From positions 1-32,581 of the forward strand of contig JAJEGI010000104.1 in the NCBI GenBank assembly GCA_022819945.1: a DNA stretch of 32,581 bases, written 5' to 3'. Positions 24,773 through 32,581 of the stretch are shown piece after piece. Source of the DNA: Candidatus Poribacteria bacterium (GTDB taxonomy: Bacteria > Poribacteria > WGA-4E > WGA-3G). Within the stretch, counting starts at the first letter, position 1. Every line of letters starts with the position of its first letter. The position numbers and the translations under genes are program-made. Below the pieces are notes generated by a model that was given only the letters and a program-made list of their open reading frames with translations, made no database searches and was not told where the DNA came from.

Positions 24773-26044
24773 ATGAAATGTTCTTACTTCACACTGCTTT
24801 TAGTTTTTATTCCAAGCGTTGCGCTTTTTGTTGCGATCTCTCTGCCGATCGAAGCAGCAAGCCTCTCCGGTAGGGTTATTGATGAAGATGGACAACCTGT
24901 TGAGGGGCTCATTGTCGCGCTACCCTCATTCCCAGGCAACGCCCCACGACACCGGCATCAGCGATTTCGAGGCATGTTTCCACCAGCCCAACCCAGCGAG
25001 ACAGATGCAACAGGCGCGTTTTCAATCAACAATATTATCTCACCTTCGGTGAATCGACTCACGTTGTTCCCTGAACGCAATTCAGATTACGAGATCCTCT
25101 CTATCGAAATTGAGGGAATAGCCTTTTACTTGGATCAACGCCAGCACCATTTTGGCGGTTTAAATTTTGCGATTGCGGCGGATGCAGATATTAAAAACGT
25201 GGAGATAACCGTTCGGCTCCGGATGCGTATTCGTGGGCGCGTTCTTTCCGCGGACGGCACACCCCTTCGCAACGCCTCGATTACCCTCATGGTCAGCCAC
25301 CGCGACAAAGATGGTAGGGGCAGAGGTAGGGGCGGTGGTACAAGGATGCTTGATGACGATGGTTACTTCGTAGACTATGTGGATGATGGCGCTGCCTATT
25401 ATACTGTCGCTGTAACATACCGCGGACAAACCGTGGAATCCAAGGAAATTCTGCTTGAGGAAGGACAGCGGCTTGATGGACTCGTTTTGAAACTTGAAGG
25501 TGAGTCTGAACTACTGCCTCAATCTGAGAGAGTCGTTGTAGCCCCTGCCCCGCGTGTTCACGACCCGGCACGTTTTGAAGCGGCACGAAAACGGGAACGC
25601 GAAGGGATGTGGGCAATCAACCCTGACAACCGACACGCCTACAAAATGATTCGCTGTAACACCCGTGAGGAGGCACAGACGCAAGCGACCGCTCAAGACG
25701 CTCATCTCGTCACGATCAACGACGCAGCAGAACAGGAATGGCTCCTCGAAGTCTTTGGAAAAGACGAAAACTATTGGATCGGATTGATCAACGGTTCAGA
25801 AGAAGCAAAACAACACTGGGACAACAACGAACCGGTTACCTATACAAACTGGCGCTCACCAAAAGAGAGTACCCAAGCCAGTGATGCGAACCCAAATTAT
25901 ATTGTCCTCGTTGGAATGACAGGAAAGTGGCAGATGGCACGTCTCGAAAGTCCGATCGCTCGCATGACTGAAAGGGCGATTCTCGAAAAAGAGAACCTTA
26001 TCATTGGCGCACCTCAGCCGGAAGGTGATGTCGAAAAGCGTTAA
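24773..26044 (+). CDS. Secreted regulatory-domain / C-type-lectin-like protein 1
   Basis: A 423-residue protein with AAAGGAG upstream. A signal peptide covers about residues 1-28. A carboxypeptidase-regulatory-like beta module starts at ASLSGRVIDEDGQPVEGL (29-46). A second such module is marked by VRLRMRIRGRVLSADGTPLRNASITL (about 147-172), followed by a Gly-Arg loop. The C-terminal 140 residues are a C-type-lectin-like domain with WAINPDNRHAYK, AHLVTINDAAEQEWL, NYWIGLI and EPVTYTNW. The usual EPN sugar motif reads EPV and the conserved disulfide cysteines are largely absent, so carbohydrate binding is uncertain. It is the first of four tandem paralogues, with the next ATG 29 nt downstream. 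Confidence 0.85.
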   Translation: MKCSYFTLLLVFIPSVALFVAISLPIEAASLSGRVIDEDGQPVEGLIVALPSFPGNAPRHRHQRFRGMFPPAQPSETDATGAFSINNIISPSVNRLTLFPERNSDYEILSIEIEGIAFYLDQRQHHFGGLNFAIAADADIKNVEITVRLRMRIRGRVLSADGTPLRNASITLMVSHRDKDGRGRGRGGGTRMLDDDGYFVDYVDDGAAYYTVAVTYRGQTVESKEILLEEGQRLDGLVLKLEGESELLPQSERVVVAPAPRVHDPARFEAARKREREGMWAINPDNRHAYKMIRCNTREEAQTQATAQDAHLVTINDAAEQEWLLEVFGKDENYWIGLINGSEEAKQHWDNNEPVTYTNWRSPKESTQASDANPNYIVLVGMTGKWQMARLESPIARMTERAILEKENLIIGAPQPEGDVEKR

Positions 26045-26072
26045 ATCCATCAACATACAAGGAGATATAGAA

Positions 26073-27551
26073 ATGCGTTGTTTCTACACCTTACAAAAAC
26101 TCTCAGTATCAGGGTTGATACTTTTGCTCGCCATAACAGGCGTTGGAGTGGCGCAGGTGCCTATAGAGCCACCGAGTGGAATATCGGGTAAAGTCGTTGA
26201 TCCAGAAGGGAATCCTGTTGCCGAATTCACATTTATGATTCAACCGATGCGGCTTCGCGACGGCATTTTACAACCAGACGGTAGGTTTCCATTTCAATTT
26301 CAAAGACCGCCTGAGGGTATGGAAGGGCCCGGAATGCCTCGCACTACGACCAGGGTGCAGACCGACTCAGATGGAACTTTCAGTGCCACCAACATCCAAC
26401 CCGGACTCGTCCAATTAAATGCTGTCCCGAGCGCTGCGTTGGATGCATTCGATAAGATTGACCCAGAGAAAATTCACCGCGGAGAACAGATGCCACCCGA
26501 ATTGATGCATCTTAGTAGACTTGAATCGGATAAGAAGATTCTCTCTATTCAGGTCGGAAAGGTTACCTTCTTCTCTAACACGGAGGAGCATCATTTTTTT
26601 GAAGGGCTCACGTTTGCACTGAAGCCCGGCGCGCCACTTGAAAACGTCAAAATCACGGTCAAGCAGCGGTTACGGATCCACGCGCGAATTGTTTATGCAG
26701 ACGGCACTCCGGTTGCCAACGCCAACGGACGCCTCAGCATGCGACATGGACAAGAGGATAATCCAAGTAGTGGTGGAACCTATGGCACAGAGTTCTTTAC
26801 CGATGCTGATGGTTACTTCACGCAATACCGAAACGAGCCAGGATTTTACACGCTTTCCGTGAAATATACCGGCCTTGCTGGAGGTGCAGGACCCTTCCTA
26901 CTTAAAAATGATGTAGAACCCAAGGATCTGGTTATAACACTTGACGGCGACCGACCAGACATCGGATTGCCCGCCGATCCGAAAGTTGGTGTCGGGGGTC
27001 CGGTTGAAAAGGGTAAAGTCCCTACCGGTGCCGAAAACGTTGTTGTTGAACAGATTGAAGTCCAGCCTAAAGTCCGAGCGGCTTTGCCACCGCAAGCTCC
27101 AAAGCCACCGAAAAGCGTGTGGGTGATTAACCCCGCGAATGGGCACGCCTACAAAAAAATACAATGTAGCGACTGGCACGATGCGCAACTGAAGGCTGTT
27201 GAGGAAGGCGCGCATCTCGTCTCCATCAATAATGAAGAAGAACAACATTGGCTTCAGATAATCTTTAGGAGCCACTCCACATGGATTGGACTCACCGATG
27301 TGGAAAAAGAGGGAGAATGGCAATGGGACAGTGGTGAACCCGTGACTTATACGAACTGGACAGCCCAACCGATCTTTCCTGATACACTACCAGACGCTGA
27401 AAAAGACTATGTTGTCATTACATTTCGAGACGGTGAATGGCAGTCCGTCGGTCCCGACAGCCATTTTTGGCGAGCCACGCGAGAGGCAATCATTGAAAAA
27501 GATGGATTGGTTTCTACCGCGCCTGCCGTGGGAGCATCTGAAGATGAGTAG
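26073..27551 (+). CDS. Secreted regulatory-domain / C-type-lectin-like protein 2
   Basis: A 492-residue protein. ATG 26073 is chosen for AAGGAG at 26059-26064 (8-nt spacer); upstream in-frame starts would overlap the previous gene. A signal peptide ends near VAQ (about 29). Module order equals protein 1: ISGKVVDPEGNPVAEF (about 36-51), then VKQRLRIHARIVYADGTPVAN (about 198-218), a Pro-rich linker, then a lectin-like domain with WVINPANGHAYKKIQC, AHLVSINNEEEQHWL, WIGLTDVEKEGEWQW and EPVTYTNW. The longer spacer between the two beta modules (VPSAALDAFDKIDPEKI) distinguishes it from protein 1. Confidence 0.86.
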   Translation: MRCFYTLQKLSVSGLILLLAITGVGVAQVPIEPPSGISGKVVDPEGNPVAEFTFMIQPMRLRDGILQPDGRFPFQFQRPPEGMEGPGMPRTTTRVQTDSDGTFSATNIQPGLVQLNAVPSAALDAFDKIDPEKIHRGEQMPPELMHLSRLESDKKILSIQVGKVTFFSNTEEHHFFEGLTFALKPGAPLENVKITVKQRLRIHARIVYADGTPVANANGRLSMRHGQEDNPSSGGTYGTEFFTDADGYFTQYRNEPGFYTLSVKYTGLAGGAGPFLLKNDVEPKDLVITLDGDRPDIGLPADPKVGVGGPVEKGKVPTGAENVVVEQIEVQPKVRAALPPQAPKPPKSVWVINPANGHAYKKIQCSDWHDAQLKAVEEGAHLVSINNEEEQHWLQIIFRSHSTWIGLTDVEKEGEWQWDSGEPVTYTNWTAQPIFPDTLPDAEKDYVVITFRDGEWQSVGPDSHFWRATREAIIEKDGLVSTAPAVGASEDE

Positions 27552-27668
27552 ATGGCTTTAGGTGTCCGACACTGAACGCAGCGTATTGAAGCACTTTGAA
27601 CTTATCCGATACATCGCGGCTACTTAGGTGAATTTCCTGTATCCAACATTCAAAAAAGGAGAATCTAC

Positions 27669-28971
27669 ATGAATCTTCAAAGTTTCAGAAAAAATCTTGG
27701 CGTTTTCGCCGGGGTTATCGTATTCTCTTTTAATTTTCTTACGACAGCGCAAACGGATAACGCTCCGAAGGTTCAAGTGCGAGTCGTCTTCGCTGACGGG
27801 ACACCGCTTGTGAACGCGGATATACATGTCTTGGTACAACGCAGAAAGTTCGAGGGGCGTGGAGGCGGACTTTCAAGACGTACAATGCAGACCGATGCCA
27901 CTGGGTACTTTGTGGAAACCCTTGACGGAAATGATGGTGAATTCTATATGGTTCGGTGTTGCCTATCAGGGACACCTCGCGAAGACATCGCCCTTTATTT
28001 TGCATGCGGGACAACCGCAAGTTCATCTTCTTTTGCCCCTGAATGACAATCCAGTGCGACCAGACAGATGGCGTCCTGGTCGAGTTTTCGCTACATTAGA
28101 AGCATTTCTTGAGCCACCGCCGGTATGGGTTGTCAACCCAATAAATGGACATGCTTACAAAAGGGTTCGGTGTCACGATGTAATGGATGCGATGACCCTC
28201 GCCGCTGAAGAAGGTGCTTATCTCGTTTCCATTAACGATAAAGTAGAAGACGTATGGCTGCAGGAAATACAGAAGATATTTGAACTGGATAGTTTTTGGA
28301 TCGGGCTCAGCGATGTTGCCGAGGAGGGGCAGTGGGTTTGGCACAGTGGCGAACCTGTTACATATACCAACTGGAGGGAGCATCTAAAAGGGATGGGCAA
28401 TACCGAAATAAAAGATTACGCTATCTCTTACTTTGGCGGCGGATGGCGGGCAGTTGGCGATGAACACACCCCTTTTCGCGGAGGGGCAATTCTCGAAAGA
28501 GCACATACCCCTGTTAAGCAGATGCGGTCCCTTTCGGAGATAGGTGTATGGGCTGTAAACCCCGCAAATGGACATGGTTACATAAAGATGCCGTGCAAAG
28601 GTCTGGAAGATGCACGAGATATTGCCGCTGCTGAAGGGGCACATCTCGTTGCTATTAACGATAAAGCAGAGCAGGAGTGGCTTTTAGGATTTTTTGGGAA
28701 TCATCTGTATTGGATCGGACTCAGCGATGCGGAAAAAGAAGGCAAATGGGTCTGGCAGAACGACGAACCGGTTACTTATACGAATTGGGGTGCCAAGCAC
28801 AGTTTCCCGCGCAGCACTCTCTCACCAGAAGAGAAAGACAATGCTGTCATGACGTTTGTAAATGGACAATGGCACGCTGTCGGTCCCGGCGACTTACTCT
28901 GGCGTACAACCCGATATGCGATCCTTGAAAAAGCAGATGTATCTAACAGTTCCGCTGCCGAACAGAAATGA
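27669..28971 (+). pseudogene. Secreted regulatory-domain / double C-type-lectin-like protein 3, frameshifted
   Basis: AAAAGGAG precedes ATG. Frame 1 (27669-28046) gives a signal peptide ending TAQ and the second-type beta module ([20 protein letters not shown]). Near 27954-27957 the reading frame must shift by one base: removing one G of CGG gives [20 protein letters not shown], which matches YTVAVTYRGQ and YTLSVKYTGL of the neighbours. The rest is open in the new frame to TGA 28971. The restored protein is 433 residues with two tandem lectin-like domains (starts near [16 protein letters not shown] and [16 protein letters not shown]), each with WIGLSDxxxEGxWVW and EPVTYTNW. The first beta module of proteins 1 and 2 is absent. 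The cause is a sequencing error, a true mutation or phase-variable slippage; no long homopolymer supports slippage. Confidence 0.8.
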
Positions 28972-29266
28972 TATAGTAAAATCCGAAAGTAAGTTTACAG
29001 TTCATCAGGGAACAGACACCCTACCATCGCTGGCGAGGGAGTTTTTGCTTGGGTGTTTCCCCTAGTATCCTCGCCATTTTGTGAGTGTATAGGTAATTAC
29101 GGGTTTTACTATAATATTGGATCCGTAGTTGTTTCGTTCAATATTCATCTCTCCTGTACAATTTCAATTAATTTGTTCAGTTATCACCACAAAGTTTGCA
29201 GAGATATTCAATTTCCTTTGCTTGCTCACACATTACCTCTTCTGCATAAGAAGGAGACGTGAAGCT
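28972..29266. other. Gap before the lipoprotein gene, with a possible terminator
   Basis: TGGCGAGG (29031-29038) pairs with CCTCGCCA (29069-29076) across a 30-nt loop, followed by TTTT. The long loop makes a terminator only weakly supported. The rest is AT-rich and has no gene. Confidence 0.35.
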
Positions 29267-30022
29267 TTGAATTACCGAAACCTTCTGCATAAAATAGTGG
29301 TAATTCCGCTTGTGATTGCGGTTTCTGTCTTGCTGGGATGTGGTGAAACTATGGAAATCGACAGGGCAAGTTTTTCAGGGCGCGTTGTTGATGAAACTGG
29401 AAATCCGGTTGCCGGACTTGCGTTAGTCATTATGCCCTGCGACGTTGATGATGATGGGACCGATATAGCGGTTTACGAGGCGAAAACCACTGATACAGGT
29501 CATTTCTCTATCACGGGTATCTATCCCGGACAGGCTCATCTTATGTTAGTTCCTGAGTATCAGGATGGTCTGCCCCTTGAACTCGAACATCAACTCCTTT
29601 CCTTTAAAATTGGGGTTTCTACTTACTATCCAAAAGACCTATCCCCTGACCCTTGCACTCAGGACCTCTTTTTTATCGCGCCGGGCGCGCGAATCGAAAA
29701 CGTAGCGGTCACGGTTCGACTCCGGATGCGGATTCGAGCGAAAATCGTTTTGACGGATGGCACCCCCTTGGCAAACAAAACGGTTGACATCAACATAAGA
29801 ACATTCGATTTGCATAGCGGTAATGTTGTTGGAGGTGTCCAAGGGTCAAGGCAGACCGATGCTCAGGGATATTTTGTGCAATACGTAGATGAAAACAGGG
29901 CGACCGGCTATAGAGTGTCAGTCGAATATAATGGACTTTGCGCAACATCGGAGGATTTTGTGCTCAAGGTCGGGGAGCGTCGCGAGGATCTGATTTTGAA
30001 GTTAACGGGGACTCTCAAGTGA
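29267..30022 (+). CDS. Lipoprotein with two regulatory-like beta modules, lectin-less paralogue 4
   Basis: A 251-residue protein starting at TTG 29267, placed by AAGGAG at 29251-29256 (10-nt spacer); an upstream ATG (29129) has no such site. The N-terminus is MNYRNLLHKI..., then a hydrophobic core and the lipobox LLGC at about 22-25, so it is predicted to be a membrane-anchored lipoprotein. Modules follow: SFSGRVVDETGNPVAGL and VRLRMRIRAKIVLTDGTPLANKTV, then YRVSVEYNGL. It ends after the second module without any lectin-like domain. It is probably the anchored companion of the secreted lectin-like paralogues. Confidence 0.8.
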   Translation: MNYRNLLHKIVVIPLVIAVSVLLGCGETMEIDRASFSGRVVDETGNPVAGLALVIMPCDVDDDGTDIAVYEAKTTDTGHFSITGIYPGQAHLMLVPEYQDGLPLELEHQLLSFKIGVSTYYPKDLSPDPCTQDLFFIAPGARIENVAVTVRLRMRIRAKIVLTDGTPLANKTVDINIRTFDLHSGNVVGGVQGSRQTDAQGYFVQYVDENRATGYRVSVEYNGLCATSEDFVLKVGERREDLILKLTGTLK

Positions 30023-30069
30023 ACCGTGTTCTTGTTTGTTTAAAACACTATGAACTGAATGTGATTGCC

Positions 30070-31149
30070 TCACGAAAATAGGTTTCCACAATACGCGCAA
30101 GCGTCCAATCTGACATTACTCTTGAGCCTTTCGCGCTCCAAAGTTAAGTAGGTTTCATGGTTCGTAACGCAATTTGAGTTTTCACATGTACGTGTAGAAG
30201 CAGCAACATCTCGTTCTGGCGGTTGTGTCAAGATGAGTTGTTCCAATCCCATCAGACTGGCAATCAGTGCCATCCGGACCGGCACTGCGTTCGCAGATTG
30301 CTCGAAATAAGCGGCACGCGGGTCGTCGTCTAACTCGTAGGCGAGTTCGTTGACGCGCGGGAGCGGATGCATAATCATCGCGTCAGGTTTGGCGTGCTTC
30401 ATGACGGCTGCGTTCAACAGATAGCTCCCACGTACAGTAGCGGCATCCATATTCGGTGGCAGTCGCTCCTCCTGAAGCCGATTGACGTAGATAACATCTA
30501 ATCTATCAATCACCTCTGTGACGCTTTCCGCCTCAAGGGGTATCTGCCCATAGCACTGTTCGAGTTGGGCAAGCACCCAAGGCGGCATCTGCAGCGGTTT
30601 CGGCGCGATGTGAATTAGGTTCCCACCGAATCGCGCGACCGCAAGCGCGAAAGAGTGTGCTGCCCTTCCAAACTGAAGATCTCCGCAAATACCGACAGTT
30701 AACCCCTGTATCTCAGATTTCCGGCGCATAATCGTATAGAGATCGGCAAGTGCCTGTGTCGGATGTGTGTGGCTACCGTCACCACCGTTGATGACAGGGA
30801 CATGTGCGTGCTGTGCAATGACACGCGCCGAACCCGCCCAGTTGTGTCGCACGACAATGAGGTCGGCGTAATTCGTTACCATCCGTGCGGTATCGGCAAG
30901 TGTTTCGCCTTTAGCAGTAGAGGTTGCACTCGGATCAGAGAAACCGAGCGTTCTACCGTTGAGCCGTTCCATAGCACTCTCAAAAGAGAGTCGCGTGCGT
31001 GTGCTCGGTTCATAGAAAAGCGTTGCGAGCAATTTACCGCGGCAGATCCCTGCCCACGTCTCCTGTTGCGACTGCATGCCTGATGCAAGTCGAAAAATCT
31101 GTTCAATTTCAAAATTCGACAAATCGTCGAGTGTTACCAGATGCCGCAT
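30070..31149 (-). CDS. pyrB: Aspartate carbamoyltransferase with C-terminal PyrI-like zinc motif
   Basis: A 359-residue protein with GGGGAGG just before ATG. It catalyses carbamoyl phosphate plus aspartate to carbamoyl-aspartate in pyrimidine synthesis. The carbamoyl-phosphate site is PSTRTR (48-53); K80 lies in TAKGET; HPTQ is at 129-132; PLPRVNEL is in the aspartate-binding half. The usual chain is about 310 residues, and the extra 45-50 at the C-terminus carry C322-x4-C327-x23-C351-x2-C354. That is exactly the spacing of the zinc cysteines 109, 114, 138 and 141 of E. coli PyrI, with similar neighbours (CxNxxCxTNHE, CxYC). The nucleotide-binding half of PyrI is absent. It follows pyrD by 67 nt, same strand. 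Confidence 0.92.
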   Translation of the reverse strand: MRHLVTLDDLSNFEIEQIFRLASGMQSQQETWAGICRGKLLATLFYEPSTRTRLSFESAMERLNGRTLGFSDPSATSTAKGETLADTARMVTNYADLIVVRHNWAGSARVIAQHAHVPVINGGDGSHTHPTQALADLYTIMRRKSEIQGLTVGICGDLQFGRAAHSFALAVARFGGNLIHIAPKPLQMPPWVLAQLEQCYGQIPLEAESVTEVIDRLDVIYVNRLQEERLPPNMDAATVRGSYLLNAAVMKHAKPDAMIMHPLPRVNELAYELDDDPRAAYFEQSANAVPVRMALIASLMGLEQLILTQPPERDVAASTRTCENSNCVTNHETYLTLERERLKSNVRLDACAYCGNLFS

Positions 31150-31216
31150 TTTCCTCCCCGGCGCGCGTGCTATGCCTGCGCCTTATGCCTAAAAAAATAT
31201 AACCTTTTCACAATAA

Positions 31217-32146
31217 TTATGAGTCGATCTTCAGACTCCCGACCAATTCTTCAACTGATTTCATATCTGCTTCTTTGAGATAGGCGTGGATACCTTTAAT
31301 CACTTCCATAGATGCTTGTGGATTGACGAAATTTGCTGTCCCAATCGCCACAGCAGATGCACCAGCGATCAAAAATTCTATAGCGTCTGTCGCAGTCATA
31401 ATGCCGCCCATCCCGACAATCGGAATAGAGACGCTTTTGTAGACCTCCCAAACCAATCGAAGTGCCACAGGCTTTATCGCAGGACCGGAGAGTCCGCCTG
31501 TGACGTTTGCGAGTTCGGGTCTCCGCGTTTCCGCATCAATCGCCATACCGAGAAGCGTATTGATTGCAGAGAGCGCGTCCGTACCCGCATCCTCAACGGC
31601 GCGTGCGATTTCAGTAATATCTGTGACGTTCGGGGATAGTTTTACCAATAGGGGTAGGTGTGTTATCGCTCGAACTGCTTTGACGAGTTCGTATGCCAAC
31701 GTCGCGTCAACACCGAAGCTCATACCGCCACAATCCAAGTTTGGACAGGAGATATTGAGCTCTACACCCGCAACCCCATCTGCTGTGTTTAATTTCTCAA
31801 CGACTGTCAGATATTCTTCAACGGTTTTGCCACAGACGTTGACAATCACCGGGACATCAAAATCGCGTAGGTACGGCAGTTTCTCCAAAATAAACCCCTC
31901 CACGCCGACATTTTGGAGTCCGATTGCATTGAGCATACCGGAGGGGGTTTCCATGATGCGCTGCATCGGATTGCCGGGCCACGGCACGCTCGTAACACCC
32001 TTAACAACGACCGCACCGAGTCGGTTCAAATCCACGAAATCCGCATATTCAGAGCCGTAGCCGAACGTGCCGGATGCCGTCATAACGGGATTCCGCATCT
32101 CGATTCCGCCGATATTCATATTGAGTAATTGGGCTGCTGTATCCAT
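31217..32146 (-). CDS. pyrD: Dihydroorotate dehydrogenase, class 1
   Basis: A 309-residue flavoprotein oxidising dihydroorotate to orotate. Motifs include [13 protein letters not shown] (19-31), [10 protein letters not shown], the [11 protein letters not shown] substrate loop, and NISCPN with catalytic C134, which is the class 1 base (Ser in class 2). The FMN-binding signatures [27 protein letters not shown] and VGMGGIM are present. Class 1B (NAD-linked, with PyrK) is likely from the sequence style, but no pyrK lies in the window. The ribosome site is weak. pyrD precedes pyrB on the same strand. Confidence 0.92.
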   Translation of the reverse strand: MDTAAQLLNMNIGGIEMRNPVMTASGTFGYGSEYADFVDLNRLGAVVVKGVTSVPWPGNPMQRIMETPSGMLNAIGLQNVGVEGFILEKLPYLRDFDVPVIVNVCGKTVEEYLTVVEKLNTADGVAGVELNISCPNLDCGGMSFGVDATLAYELVKAVRAITHLPLLVKLSPNVTDITEIARAVEDAGTDALSAINTLLGMAIDAETRRPELANVTGGLSGPAIKPVALRLVWEVYKSVSIPIVGMGGIMTATDAIEFLIAGASAVAIGTANFVNPQASMEVIKGIHAYLKEADMKSVEELVGSLKIDS

Positions 32147-32178
32147 TTTATATTCTAAATGACGGTGGTTTTGCTGCT

Positions 32179-32430
32179 TTAGAGAAGATAAGAAAGCAGT
32201 TCAAGCAACATGAGGCAGACTACAATAACACATATACAGAATGGCCATATCCGGTGGTCCCATCTTAGATGTTGTGACAATCTATCCTGAAAAAAGGTTG
32301 TAACGGTTAAAATAGAGAACATAGTGAACGTTATGAGTGCCTCAATGACACCTGCCGATAGAACATGGCGTACAGTCAAACCTATCCCAACTATTCCAAC
32401 GATAATACCAACAATATGGTGCCGTTTCAT
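32179..32430 (-). CDS. Small hypothetical membrane protein
   Basis: An 83-residue protein with AGGAAA about 9 nt before ATG. Hydrophobic spans lie at about 7-25, 27-46 and 61-82, with a basic loop ([14 protein letters not shown]) between. No family is recognised. It lies 32 nt upstream of pyrD on the same strand, possibly as part of the same transcript. Confidence 0.55.
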   Translation of the reverse strand: MKRHHIVGIIVGIVGIGLTVRHVLSAGVIEALITFTMFSILTVTTFFQDRLSQHLRWDHRIWPFCICVIVVCLMLLELLSYLL

Positions 32431-32470
32431 AAGAGTGTTTCCTAACGTGAGTTTGAAAAAAGTTTATCTG

Positions 32471-32581
32471 TTAGAAAATCACGGGTAAGTCGCTGCTTCC
32501 CTGAAGTTCAGAGAGATTCACCGAGGGCTTGGTCTCCAAAAGCTGATACGCAATCAAGGCAGAAACAACATTGACTTGGAA
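32471..32581 (-). CDS. C-terminal end of an unidentified protein (5' part beyond window)
   Basis: The minus strand is open from the right edge to TAA at 32471: 36 residues starting FQVNVVSALIAYQLL and ending ELQGSSDLPVIF. Codon use resembles the neighbours. It is too short to assign a family. Confidence 0.45.
   Translation of the reverse strand, partial: FQVNVVSALIAYQLLETKPSVNLSELQGSSDLPVIF

Noticed and set aside
27826..28971. Independent 381-residue gene starting at 27826
   Set aside because: The first 40 residues are out of frame with the signal peptide and beta module; it is the shifted frame of the third array gene.

Overview
The window looks like a chromosomal accessory stretch from an uncultured bacterium. 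Candidatus Poribacteria (sponge-associated) or a close relative is my best guess. The basis is gene style: phytanoyl-CoA dioxygenase, GH172/DUF2961, xylose-isomerase-like TIM barrels, dgoD-like enolases, many secreted eukaryote-like modules (Sel1, C-type-lectin-like) and a high load of short palindromic repeats. This is inference; no rRNA or tRNA is present to confirm it. Several genes end in TGA, so the ordinary bacterial code applies.

Layout. 1-3661 (-) is the 5' part of a very large secreted protein running off the left edge: two LysM-like modules, three Asp-rich loops, a PA-like segment, an M28 peptidase domain whose catalytic residues look replaced, and a long helical tail. 4086-4472 (+) is an XRE regulator behind a good sigma70-type promoter, and 4662-5708 (-) is a zinc-type alcohol dehydrogenase/quinone reductase. 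5709-8575 is a repeat-rich zone around a broken DUF262/DUF1524 restriction-like gene, in which a TGA replaces the expected Trp codon. 8576-16047 (-) carries a PhyH dioxygenase, a GIY-YIG (T5orf172) protein, a DUF350 membrane protein, a 1362-residue toroid-like protein with a 190-residue acidic N-terminus, and a GH172 enzyme. 16320-20882 (-) holds two secreted trypsin-like proteases with unusual accessory modules, separated by a 212-bp MITE with intact target duplication. 20996-24411 (-) holds tiny membrane ORFs, two sugar-isomerase TIM barrels and a galactonate-dehydratase-like enolase, plausibly one sugar-acid catabolic set. 24773-30022 (+) is a tandem array of four paralogous secreted proteins built from carboxypeptidase-regulatory-like and C-type-lectin-like modules; the third is frameshifted and the fourth is a lipoprotein without lectin. 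30070-32146 (-) holds pyrB and pyrD; PyrB carries a C-terminal zinc motif with exactly the cysteine spacing of the PyrI regulatory chain. Small membrane and partial genes close the window.

The best candidates for something undescribed are the lectin/regulatory-domain array, the transmembrane protease with the same module on both sides of its membrane helix, the LysM/pseudo-M28 giant protein, and the PyrB-zinc fusion. No CRISPR array, rRNA, tRNA or transposase gene was seen.
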